Origin: Rhizaria sp. SCN 62-66
Lineage: Eukaryota > Rhizaria, unplaced
NCBI GenBank assembly: GCA_001724265.1
Contig: MEDY01000090.1
Span: 19,704-83,703 of the forward strand
Direction: 5' to 3'
Length of the DNA stretch: 64,000 bases
In this document: positions 43,301-55,459 of the stretch, one piece after another
Layout of the letters: each line of letters starts with the position of its first letter
How positions within the stretch are numbered: the first letter of the stretch is position 1
Made by a program: the position numbers and the translations under genes
The notes under the pieces: generated by a model
Told to the model about the DNA's origin: nothing
What the model saw: only the letters and a program-made list of their open reading frames with translations
The model's database searches: none

Positions 43301-46300
43301 CTCGGCGGCGGCAAAAGCAGCAAGAGCAACGACGGCAACAACATTGGCACCGGAGACGGTGGTGACGACCAGCAGCTGCAGCAATGGCCCGTGAGGCGTC
43401 GTGGCGAGTGTGCTTCGTGGAGCCAGAGCGTGGACATCGCGATCCACACGCTCACCCAGCTGTACAACAACATCACTAGCAGCGAGAGCAAGATCACGCT
43501 GACTGGCTGCGCAAGGACTGACGAGTTTCCCCGCGCTGGTGTGCGCGCCGCGAGTGCGCGTTCGCGCCCGGAAGATCCGAGCAGCCGTGCGCTGCGCTAC
43601 TTCGTGATGCACACCGCCTCGCTGCTCAAGTCGAGTCAATCCCGCCAAGATTTGCCTCCCAAGCCAGAGAAGCTCGCAGTTGCACGCAACACGATGCGTA
43701 TCCTGCTGGCTGATTCTTCCCCCAGTGCTGTTTCGCCACCGACGCCAACAAAGGAGACGGCAACGAACGGCGCACGCTACTCGAGCTCTCGCGCTTCCCA
43801 AGGTCCCCACCCTTCTTCTCGTTCGAGGGGTAGTGCGACTGCTGGTCAGATGACACTCGCAAGCGTCCGCGCCAGCAGCGTGCGCGCTCGCGGCGCATCG
43901 ATGGCTGATTCCGACAGCGATGACGACGGCAACAGCAACGTGAGCGCCCAAGATAAGTGGCTCGATACCTTTGCTCCCCGCCTGCTTGCAAACTATGCGA
44001 GTGATAGCTATCGAGCCAAGGCTGCCAGCCGCGCCGACGTGACCGAGGCCGAGCTCTGGGGCCAGCTGCTTTCAGTGCAAACACGCCGTCACCTCGCCCG
44101 CTCCCGCTGGCTCAACGAGCTTCTGGGGTACTTACACCCCGTGACCGCGGCGCGCCTAAGGGCCAGGCTGTTTGCCCTGCCGACAATCGCGACTGCGAGT
44201 GTTATCAACGCGGAGGGCACCTACGGGTACTTAGACATTCTAAGGGCCATCTCGCGCGTGGACGTCATTGAGTACGAATACCTGCTTATCCCTGTTCTAG
44301 ACAAGGAGCACTGGTCACTCGTCGCCGTATGCCACCCGTTTGAGATCATTCGCAGCTGTTTCCCTGATGCGTGCGATGAGATTCTCGCCGAGTTCGCACC
44401 GGGCTACTACAGCCAGATCAGGCCTCTGAGCACTGTGACGAGTAATCCTTCTAGTATGGCTGCCCGGGCAATCACGGACGCTAGCGCTTCCTCTAACTCT
44501 AGCTCTAGTGCAAGCGCAAGTTCGGACCAGGCCTGCACGTGTTTATGCTCTGGCAACGAGTCGCCTTGCACTACTGCCGAGGCTGAGGCTGTGACCGCTG
44601 CCATAGGCTCCGGGCTTGGCTGCGAGAGTGTGGAGGACATTCTCTCGCTTTACGCTGCCCCCACAGTTGCCAGCACAGTCACCAAGGACAGCTCTATCTA
44701 CGACAACAACAACATTATTAACAGCGGTTGTAAGTGCAGCGACGCCAATGCAAGCACGACTCATACTAGCGCTCACACCAGCTCTTCCTCTGCTAGCGCC
44801 AGCGCGAATGCGAATGCGAGCGCTGTTGGGACCGAAGAGAAGCTGGTTCCCGTGACTGAGCACAACGCCTACTCTCGGGGCCGCTACCGGGGTTGTTTGC
44901 TCCACTTCAACTCCCACACCGGCGTGCCTCTCAACACCAGCATTCTCACCCGCATCCGCTGTTTTATCGCAGTCGCCTTCGCGCACCACGTCGCCACGCT
45001 GCAGGGCACTTCACTGGAGCAGAAGCCGCAGTTCCTGGAGGCGCTTCAACTGCAGATGCAACAGCAGCACGAGCAGCAGCAGTTGATACTGCTGCAGCAA
45101 CAGCAGCAGCAACCGCTACAGCCACTGCAGTCACCGCAGACCCGGACCGGACCCACCCGTTCCGGCCTCGGCAGCGCGACCAGCGCGAGCAGCACCGCTG
45201 CGAACAGCAACGGCGTCAACGGCATCGTGCTTGGTCGCTTCGGCGCTGTGAGCCAGCAAGCCAGCTACGACGCACTGGCCAAGGCTGCGCTGGTGAGCGC
45301 GGTAAACAAATCGCACTGGGGCGAAGACGTCAGCAAGCTTCTTCAGAAGCAGCAACCACAACAACAACAGCAGCAGCAGATGCATCAGCAGACGCAAACG
45401 ATGCAGATGCAGCAGCAACAGCAGCAGTTGACGCAAGATCAGTGGCCAGAGCAAGTGCAGAGGCTGGGGGCGCAGGAGCAGGAGCAACTGGACCGTCTGA
45501 AGCAATTCCAGCAACAGCAAATGCGCGAACTGGAGAGGACGCAGCAGTTAGAGCTTGCGAGGGCGGCTTCTTCCCACCCCGCCCCTCAATCCCAACAACT
45601 TCAGTACTCAAAGGCATTCCTGTCGCAGCAGCGCAATTCGCAACTCGAGCAGCAGCTGGCTCAGATTCGGCAACTGCATCAGCAACAGCTGCAGCGCCAA
45701 CACGCCGTGCACGACCGCGAGTTGGCTCTGGCCACCGCCTACTCGCGGGACCGCGAGCGCACTCTCCGGGCAGTGAGCAAGCCTGCGGACGCGGAAGCTC
45801 TCGCTCAGCGGGCGACTGACGCGGCCGCTGCACTGCGCCGCTTCACTGAGCACGCGGTGCAGATGCTCAGGTTCAAGGCGGCGACGGCGGCGAAAGCGGC
45901 GGACGCGATGGCTGCCGCCGCGGCGGAAGCTGTGACTGCCGTGGAGGATGATGCCGCTGATCTTGTTGTGGTGACTGCCGTGCACATGCAGAATCCCGTT
46001 GGTGCGAGTTCGAGCACCGTCGCTGCTGGTTTTGCTGCTGATGCGCTGCCTCTGAGTGTCGCGCAGCAGATCGAGAGTCTCCTCGCGGACCCTGCGTTCA
46101 CAGCTAAGATCTCCCTGGACAGCTCGAAGGCCAGTGCGAGCGCTGCTAGTGTTGCGGCTGTCGTCGCGTCCAACGCCAACAACAGCACGAGCAGCAACAG
46201 CAACAGCAAGGCTATTAGCGGCAGTGCTGGCGGTAGCAATGACGATACCGAGTGCGTTGTCAGCGAAAGCGACAGTGACGATGGATTCGAGGTCATCGGT

Positions 46301-49300
46301 TACGTCCCGGGCGCTGCTGACAAGCGTAGCAGCAAGGCGCAGGCTAAAGGCAAGGCAACGGCTAGCGCGGCAAGCAAAGCCAAGAAGGCTGCCGCTGTCG
46401 CCGTCGTCACCGAGGCGCCCCCTGCTCAGATCGCACCGACACGGATCAACCGCAAGATCCCCGTGGTCCCGAGATTGGGCTTGGTTCCTGCGGTGGCGGC
46501 CGCGGCCGCGCACACCGCGACAAGCGCTCTCGCGGCGCTGGAGCCAGCCTATCACGCCGTGCTCGCTACACTGGCGACACCGGTCGAGCGCGCGGCCGCG
46601 GCGAAGCACTGGGCCGGCGCCGCCGCCAAGACCGCTGCGGCGGCCAAGGTGGCGGCGGCGGAGGCTGCGGAGGCTGCGGAGGCCGAGGCTGCCGCTGCTG
46701 CTGCGTCTGGCATGGCTTGGTGGGCCAGGGTTGGCTCTAAGGACGACTCGAACGTCGTTTTCTCAGTCAAAATCCCGCAGCAGCAGCATAAGCAGCAAAA
46801 GCAACGGCACGTCGCTGTTAATTCCGCGGCGAGTAATATCCTGCCGACTAGTCACGGTGGTTTGATGTTCTCTGACTGTGAGCGCAACATTGCGTCTGCC
46901 TTTGACAACACGGCTTGCCCCGCGTCTCTGGGCGTGATCAACCTCTGCGAGCGCGATCTAAGTACCCCCTTAGACCGTCCGAGCGCCACTTACACAGTCG
47001 ACCTGCTGCGCGCACTCGAGTCTAACGCTGACCTCGCCCCCTGCTTCGCTGTCCCCGTTACACAGCAAAAGAACGATCGTGACTGCGGCTTCCACGTCGC
47101 AGGTGTCGTCGAGCTGATGTTCAGGGCCCCCCAGCTGCTCACGCAGCTTGGCCTGGCGTGCGCGCATATGACCGTGGCCAACCCATGCGCCAATGCTGTG
47201 CATGCGCTCAGCACAACGACACCTGCTGCCACTGCTGCCGCGACTGCTATTGCAGCAGCTGCTGCTGCTGCTGCTGCTGCTGCGCACAACAACAGCAAGA
47301 CTAACACATACGCGTCCACGAACACCAACGCTAGCACAAGTTCTCACAACGTAGCTAGTCCTCTGGTTAGCGCTACGAGCAACAGCGTTAGCAGGCCCAG
47401 CGTCGCTCATGCTGCGACTGCCGCATTGGCGCCGACGACCGCGGTAGTCGCGGCGTTGACTCCGTCGCCAGCCGCAGTAACTCTAGCAACTGCGACAACC
47501 ACTCCTGCGCTTTCCGCGACGGCAACAGTTTCTACGACTGCTTCTGCGGCCGCGGCTGCGGCGCCGGTTGGCGCAGTCCACCGCATGAAGATCGTCGACC
47601 TGCTCGGTTTCCTCAATTACACCGATATTTGCATTGCGCGCGCCGAGACCGAGGGCTTTCTGCGTCTCTGCACTGCTCGCGGCGCCGCGGCCACTGCCGC
47701 TGCCGTAGCCACTGCTGCGCAGAAGGCGATCGACCGCGCCAACCGCGAGAATCGTGAAGTGTATGACCAAAACCTCACCAAGCACATCAAGCACGCCAAA
47801 ACATCGGATGCGAGTGCGAGCGCGAGTCCCAGTCGCGCGGCTGCAAATGGTGTTGACGGTGGCGGCGACGTTGAGACGTATGATTACCCGCCGTTTGTGC
47901 CCGTGACAGTCTCTGTTCCGCTCACGTACGACAGCCTCAGAGATGCCCTTAGCCGCAGCGGCTTAACTTCTGACCAGCGCACTGTGCTCACCGCCGCTGT
48001 CAAGGCTGCCAGCAACAGCCGGCACATCAAGGACGTGCGGTTCACGACGATGCAAGAAGCACTTGTCGAGTTTGCCGAGACTGACCGTGCGCGTGTGCTG
48101 CGCGCTCTCTTACGCGCTACCGGCGCGACCGTGAGCCACTCGATGAGCCCCGCGCTGCTGCGCGCTGCGCACTGTATCTCTGGCGGTGCGCACGGTAGCC
48201 GCGCGGACTGTAAGTACGGGGACGCTGTGCGTGCCGGGCGCGCGCTTGCCGAGTGCGCCTTGGAGACGGCGACGTCGACTCTATCGTACGCCTACATCAA
48301 CAATAGTAGCACAAACAAGAACCACACCGGTGCGAACAGTGGCGCGGCGACTGCGACTGCGGGCTCAAGCCCCAGTGGTTCTGTTGTAAGTACCCCTTCC
48401 AGTGGCATTGTAAGTGGTTCAACCGACGACGGCTGCAATATCGATGCCAACTCTGTCATGTACAATGCTCAGCTGTCTATCGCGCGTCCTAGCACTAGCC
48501 AAGTCGCGCTTGCGCCTACTTACACAACTAAGTGGGTCGACGTTAGCAGCGCGAACTCGAGCTCGACTGTCACTCTGAGTGTGGCCGCCGTGACTTTAAC
48601 GAGCGTACCGATGCGGCTTGAGATTGGTGGCGGAGCGCAGCTCGTCAGTTCACTCTACTCCAATCGCAGCGGCCACTCCAACTGCAACTGCAACGGTACC
48701 GGCGACGGCAGCGGCCACTGCTCACAGTCACCTGCTAGGACGGGCGCTAGCACTGGAGCTGGCTCTGGCTCTGGCTTTGGCGCTGGTGCTGTTTCGTGTG
48801 GATGGCTCAGCACTTACACGACTCCAGCGGCACTTACACAGTCTCAGTACCAGAGCAGCGTGAGCGCTTCTAGTCTCGACCGCAGTCTCAGCAAGAGCTC
48901 TCATATGAGCGACAGCGGTATCACCGCAAGTGCGAGTGCGTATGGTACTGATGACACTAGTGGCGATGATGGGTTCGACATCGATGACGACAATGAGACT
49001 TACGCAGGGAACAGCCGTGCCGATTGCGGCTGTGACGTGTACCACTATCTCGACACCGACTCCGAATCTGACTCTGACACCGGTTCTGACTCCGACTCTC
49101 CGCAGCAGTTACAGCACGGTGTTGCGTCGTTCTCCCCACTCAACCGCTCTCGCCGTTCGCGTCTCGGTGACCGCTCTAGCCTGACCCCCCACCAAGTGGC
49201 GCACTATGCGTCTGCGAGCTACACACACGACCGCAGAGTCAGCGGCCTAACTTTGAACCTCCGCCATGGCACCAGGACGCTTGCGCGCTCAATCGACGGC

Positions 49301-51235
49301 ATCTGTCTACTTCCTCTCCCTGCTGACAGCAACGGCACCACTCCGGCGTTGAGCACGACTAGTAACCGTGTAGCTATGAGCGACGACACCGAAACTGCAG
49401 TGCCGCACGTGGGCAATCAGCGCAACAGCTCGCCTTTGCCGCTGCCGCCCATCGGTCCCTTTGACGTGCCTACTGGGTTCAAGTCAATGCCAGCGCCAGT
49501 GCTCACGGTCACCCTCACGCGGCCTAAGCCTTGCACCAACCTGCGACAGCCACAACAGCAACAGCCGCCGCAAAGCGACTGCGAGTTCGAGACGGTCGTT
49601 CTCCGCTCTGCCACAACCGCAACCTCCTGCGCGTCAGTCGCCGTTCCCACCCAGCATACCCGCGCGGTCATGAGCCGGCACGCCGTGGCACTCGCCTCTC
49701 AGTGGCGCCTCACTATCCCCGACCCCGCCCGCTTCGTTTCTCTCGCGCTCGCCGCTGCGACCGCGCTGGCCGCGCGCGACACCGCCGCACTCGCGCCGCT
49801 GCTCGGCGTCCCAACGGACCATGAGCGTGCCCACAGGCTCGCGCTGAGGCTGGACTGGCGGCGCGAGAAGCGGCTGAGGCAGCGCAAGGAGGAGCATCAT
49901 CGGTGGTGCTCGAGCAATGCGGCTGTTGCAGTTGTTGAAGCTCGCAAGTACGCGTCGCGCTTGGACGATATGACACCTCGCTCCACTCACAGTCACAATA
50001 ACATCGTTCGCACTCATGGCCACTCTGGCTCTGGCAGTGGCTCTGGCACCGGCTCTGCTGCTGTGAGTTCGAGTGGCAGCAATTGCTGGCAGTGTGCAGG
50101 CTCTCGCGAAGGACAACGCAATCAGCTCGCAACGGCTTTGCTCAACACAACGCCCCCACAGCGCTGCTTCGACGCAAACTTTAGCTCTAGCTCTAGCGCA
50201 AACGCTCGCGTGATGCGTTCCTTTGTCCCGACTGACGGTTGCCCGTACGTTTTCGACCCGCAAAACGACTGGCATTCGCCGCATTTTGCGGTGCCTGGTC
50301 TCAAGCGTTGGGACGAAGCGCGTCGGCACGAGGAGGTTAAGCCGCCACCTGTGCTCGATTTCTATCCTCCGGTCAAGAAGGAGCCCGAATCTTTGCGCCG
50401 CATGCGCGCGCAGGCCGCCGATGCCGCTGCCACTGCTGCTAATGCGGCTGCTGCTGCAACTGCTGCCGTTGCTGCGACTGCGCTGACCATCTCTGCGACA
50501 GGTGCTTCCCCTGAGGCTGCGCCTCTTGCTTCTGCTGATGCTGCTGTTGCTGCTGCTGCTCTAGCGCCCACTCCTGTGGTCAAAATGACGAAGGCTGCAG
50601 CTAAGGCTGCCGCTGCTGCCGCTGCTGCCGCTGCTACCGAGGCTGCTGCTGCTGCCGCTGCTGCCGCTGCTGCCGAGGCGGCTGCTGCTGCTGCAGCGAA
50701 GCCCGTTGTTGTCCAGGACTCACTCGTTGCCATTGATGCTTCGGTGTCAGATAGTTCGAGCGCAAGCATTGCTGTGGATCATCTCATCACGAGTGTGCCT
50801 GTCGTCTCGCAGTCGGTGATCGCAATGAACGATGACGACGATACCATTACGCAGAGCGTCGTAAGCGCAGACTTGAGCAAGGATAGCTGGACTGAGAGCG
50901 CTGATCAGAGAGCCGTTGGCGCTGATATCAGCACGGACAGCACGACTGAGAACAGCGCTAGCAGCGCGAACGCCGACGTTGCGAACCCTATCAGCCCTCC
51001 ATCTGCTGCCGCTGTGCCCATGGCCGACGCTGATGTTGCGCATGTGCCTGCGGCTGAGGCTGAAGCAGCGCATGCGACTGGGGCCGCGACGATGACGGCG
51101 ACTGCCACTGCCCCTGTGGCTGTTACTGTTACTGCGACGGAGACAAAGCCTCAGACTGAGGCCGAAGCTGCGACTGAGACTGTCGCAGTGCCATTGACTG
51201 AGTCAGCCCCTGCAAGCAGAACTGCGACTAAGGCG

Positions 51236-51270
<35 letters not shown>

Positions 51271-51460
51271 GTCTGCTGCAGCTGCGGCACCTATGAAGCT
51301 GCCAATGTCTGACTCACAGACTGGCGCGGACACCATTCCCGCGTCCGGTGCCGTTGCTGAAACAGTTATCAAAGCACCTGAGGCTCATATCAAGGTTGCT
51401 GCAACTGCCGAGGATACTACCGCAACTGCTGCTGCTGCCGCGGCTGCGGCTGCTGCGGTT

Positions 51461-51494
<34 letters not shown>

Positions 51495-53464
51495 CTGCTA
51501 CTGCCTCTGGCCGATTCACCCGCAAAACCTCTGCTGCTTCTTCTTCTATCGCTCAAACGACGCCAGTGCCTCTACCAGTTACTGCGTCCGTGTCTGCGCC
51601 CACTGATGTGCCTTCGACTGCTTCAGCGGCGACTGCTTCAGCACCTGCGCCAGCGAGGCTCACTGCGCCTGCTGTGGCGGCGGCTGCGAGCGAAGGCATA
51701 CGCAAAAGCGCGCGTGCAAAAAAGGGCGTTCTCAACTCTTTATCCGCTGCCGAGCTGGCCACGATGAGCTTTGAACGGGAATCCCAGCCGGTGTATGACC
51801 AGGAGGCGTTCCAGAAGAAAGAGGAGCAGAGGAAACAGCGGCAGACCGAGGTGGCCTCCGACGCTTCGGTCCCCGCGCAGTCCGGTGCCAGAGGCCCGGG
51901 CAGGACCAGGGCCAGGGCGACTGCGGGCTCGGTGAGTGTGAACGCTAGCATTAGCAGCTCGAGCTCAGAAGCTGTTACGAGTGTCACGCGTGCCACGAGT
52001 AATACGATCACTACACGTGCCCAGGCCGATGTGAGTACCAATGGGCGTGCTTCTAGTCGGACCTTGCGCAGTCGCCAGTCGACAAACCACGCCTATGCAT
52101 TTGTTTCTGCTGCTGATCAAACGCAGGCCGCTTCGGCGGATCAAAGTCAAGCCGCTGCACCTGATCAAAGTCAAGCCGACACGAGACCTAAAGTCGCCAG
52201 CGCTGCCGCTGGTGCTGCCGCTGGTGCTTCCGTGGCTGCATCTGCTACATCTGCTACTTCTGCTACCTCTGCGTCCGCCTCCGCTGCTGAAACCGGTGCT
52301 GAGGCTGAGGCTGGTGAAGAGGACGAGGACGGAGCTGCGTCCGGAGCTGCCTCTGAGGGGGTTTCTGAGACGGTAACAGCTCGGCCGATGACAGAGAGGC
52401 AAAAGAAAGCTCTGGCAGCTAAGCTCGCTAAGCAAGCGAATAATGAAGCGCGGGCCAAGAGTAGGGCTGAGACTAAGGCAAAGGCTGCTGCTGAGGCTGA
52501 GGCTGCTCGCATCAAGGCTGAGGAGGTGGCTGCCGCCGCTAAGGCTAAGGCCGAAGCTGAGACCAAGGCTGCTGCCAATGCTACTGCTGCCAAGAAGGCC
52601 GAGGAGGAGGCTGCTGCCGCGAAGGCTGCTGCTGAGGCCGAGGCTGCCACCGAGGGTAAGGCTAATGTTGAAACTGATATCGAGGACGCCGCCGTGACTA
52701 CCGAAGCTGCTGCCAAGGCTGATGAGGAGGCCGCTGCTGCGGAGACTAAGGTTGAGACGGCCGCTGTCAAGAGGGATAGTGCCGCTGCTGCTGCCGCTGC
52801 CGCCGCCGCTGCTGCTACTGCTGCTGCTGTACCGGCAGTCACGGCTGGTAGTGATGTTAGGATGACGGACGACGACGCTGAAACGAACGCAAACATGAGC
52901 GTGAACACTGAAGCGGCGGTCTCAAACGACTCCACGAACAAAGACATTCCACCTAGGACCGTCACGATGGAGGATGCTGCTGTCAATGGAACTCGCGGTG
53001 AGATGATGACTGACACTGACTTCGAAATTGTGGTTGCTACTGGGACCAAGACTGTTCGTGCGGCCGACAGCGTCGCGATAGAGCTTTCTGACGACGACAG
53101 CGACAACCGTGGTAAATCGTCCGTGACCTCTCGCGCGCGCACTGATACTGACACTGCGACTCGCACCGGCGCTGTCGTAGGCGCTGACTCTGGCACTGAC
53201 TCGATGCGCAATGAGGGTAATGAGGGCACCGGTACTCGTCCATCAACACGTGCTAGTTCTAGTCTGAATCAGAACAGAAGCACGGACACTAGTACTCGTC
53301 TGGCTCGTATTCCTAAAAAGCAAGCAGTTCCCGTTCAAGCAGCCCCTGCTCAAGTGGTGGAACACGCCGAGGTAAATCTCGCCGACGACGAAGATGATGC
53401 TGTCATTGAAAAGAGTAACGACACAAACCCAGCCAACCCCGGAGCTCTCCAATTACACCCACAG

Positions 53465-53554
<90 letters not shown>

Positions 53555-54499
53555 CTGCAACCACAGCAGACGCCGGGCCCACTTGTCGTAATGGCACCCC
53601 TTTCTGAACGCGTTCACACCGACGGTCGCAGCACTAGGTCGTCGAACAACACCCATCCAGCTGCATCCTCAACTCCGCCGTCTGTCCTCCCCGGAGTCAC
53701 CAACGCCGGCCATGGCCCCCGCAGCGGAGGCAGCGTACAAGAGTCTTTTAACAAGCCCGACCTGCCTTTGCATGCTGCATCGAATGATCAGGTGCGCGAT
53801 GTTACTGCTGTCTCGCCTGCTGCTGCGATGTCGCTAGCCCGCGCACAGGCCAACCAGCCTAATCGCATTCCTAGTCACGGGAATCTTCCGAATCATGCTC
53901 CCAATCGACAGACTCCCGGCCAGACGATCATTTACAATCATAATGTTAACCAGTATCGAGAGGAAGGTACTGTCATCAATGTACCTGCTTGTCATGCCAC
54001 TGCCGTGTTCGCTCTGAGCAATGTGAACCACCAACTCTTCCAGTACGGTGGCTCTGGTAGTCCGCAGAGTCACAGGCTCTCACCAGCTCACTTTCCCCTC
54101 TACACGAGCAACATCCAGAGAAACAAGTATGTTCAGGCTCCGGGGGGTTCTGCAAAGCATCAAGCCTACGGCTCTGAGTCCTCTAACCAAAGCAACGCTC
54201 CCGGTCACTCCGGTGACTTTGCCTATTACGGTGCAGATCGCCGTGACGTTGGATACAGTGGCGACAGGGCCCGTGGCCCCGGCTCAAGCCCTGGCCGTGG
54301 GTGGGACGGGTATGGTGGCGGCGAGCGGGGTGAGCAGCGTTTCCAGTCGCAGCAGACCCATCAGCAGTTTCAGTTTCAGCAGGGCGGCCGTAACCGGACA
54401 GACCGTGCCCGTGAGTATGAGCAACAACACCAGCAATATCAGCAGCAGCAATATCAACAGCAACAACAACAGAAGCAGCAGTATCAGCAGCAGCAGTAT

Positions 54500-54552
<53 letters not shown>

Positions 54553-54883
54553 ACACGAGCAGCAGCAGGGGCGACATGCACAGGAGCAGAGGTATCAAGC
54601 CGGACCCACCCTCGCGGCGTCTCGAATGACAGGACATGATCAAATCTCTGTCCAGGGTCCGGATGCGCAAGCGGCGCCGAGGCGTAACATTCAAAAGCAA
54701 AATCAGCGTTCTGACGCCAGGACCACTGCGTATGCCGAGAACGACGATAATGCGTTGAACAACATGCCGAATCACAATAATGGCGGATTTGGTAAGAACA
54801 CTGGCCGCAACAATGCCAATCAAAGCAGTCGTGGCCGTGGCCGTGGCCGTGGCGGTAGCGGCGGCCGAGGGAGGAATCGGTGA
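34850..54883 (+). CDS. Giant Ulp1/SENP-type SUMO protease
   Basis: One uninterrupted 20,034-base exon (6,677 residues, TGA stop), provided TAGs at 37646-37648 (residue 933) and 39527-39529 (residue 1560) are sense; all three segments share one frame. The peptidase C48 core is dispersed: SRWLNELLGYL (residue ~3087), LLIPVLDKEHWSLVAV with catalytic His 3154 (44309), LLHFNSHTG with Asn 3354 where the triad Asp is expected, and QQKNDRDCGFHVAG with catalytic Cys 4079 (47084). About 200 residues separate His from Asn, and about 725 Gln/Ala-rich residues separate Asn from Cys. Split catalytic domains are typical of SENP6/7, which trim poly-SUMO. The N-terminus is an Ala-rich coiled coil; other parts are Ser, Ala, Asp and Gln runs; the C-terminus is an RGG box. 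The substrate is inferred only from family. Confidence 0.85.
41370..41508 (+). repeat. Poly-Ser microsatellite in the SUMO protease
   Basis: Mixed AGC/AGT/AAC triplet array encoding a Ser-rich block with Asn and Gly interruptions. The mixture of AGC and AGT codons suggests an older, diverging array. Confidence 0.8.
46961..46972 (-). repeat. Dispersed motif B (TAAGGGGGTACT)
   Basis: Exact reverse-complement copy in the SUMO protease gene, where the sense strand reads DLSTPLD. Confidence 0.6.
47959..47969 (-). repeat. Dispersed motif A (AAGTTAAGCCG)
   Basis: Exact copy antisense in the SUMO protease gene, read there as GLTS. Confidence 0.6.
53473..53554 (+). repeat. Pure (CAA)n microsatellite encoding poly-Gln
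   Basis: About 27 uninterrupted CAA triplets near the 3' end of the SUMO protease gene (around residue 6208). Purity implies recent expansion and probable length polymorphism. Confidence 0.9.
54420..54560 (+). repeat. CAG/CAA array encoding Gln-rich C-terminal region
   Basis: Repeated CAG/CAA triplets with TAT interruptions (QQQYQQQ pattern) between the aromatic-rich region and the RGG box of the SUMO protease; resembles prion-like Q/Y-rich sequence. Confidence 0.8.
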
Positions 54884-55459
54884 ATACGACTGATGTATTA
54901 CGAATCTGGCGTGGAATTATACTTCTAGAGAACTAGTTGAAGTTGTTGGTGAACTTAATAACATATTCTGATCTAAAACAACGGCGACGCAACGCGGCGT
55001 CCGTTGTTTACGTTACAATATTAAAAGACATGCTATATAGCCCTTTTTGAAGGACAAAACAAAAATATGACTTAGTCCGCTCTAAATAATTAACTGTGCA
55101 TTCATAATACAACTTTACTAAGTTATTTTGGGACCAAGTCTCCTTCTTTAAGAGCGTGTGTGACGCTTTGGCAGATGAGTAATCCTTTTAGTCCACAGCT
55201 TTGCTTTTACCAACGACCTACTCGGTGAAGGTTAGATCAGCGTTTGTGGTCAACCTTGAGATGTATATATCACGCCAATCTATCGTTTATTCGTCATGAG
55301 GGATTTTTTACGAAATATATATGAGCATATCTACTTAGAATTATTTCTGAAATCCACAGATCCGACAATCTGGCCTTGCTCTATCAACTCAATTCCATCG
55401 ACCTCTCACCACCTATCTCTCTCTGACCCTCGCCCTCTTTCCCCGCCGCTTAGCTCGTT
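54884..55459. other. Spacer between SUMO protease and POMP
   Basis: AT-rich spacer of about 575 bases. An imperfect GC-rich hairpin (CAACGG...CCGTTG, 54979-55006) lies about 100 bases after the protease stop and might mark the transcript end. The last 60 bases are pyrimidine-rich. Confidence 0.45.
55404..55450 (+). promoter_or_regulatory. Pyrimidine-rich leader of POMP
   Basis: C/T tract ending about 10 bases before the ATG at 55460, the same layout as in front of the ARMC1-like and MAM33 genes. Confidence 0.35.
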
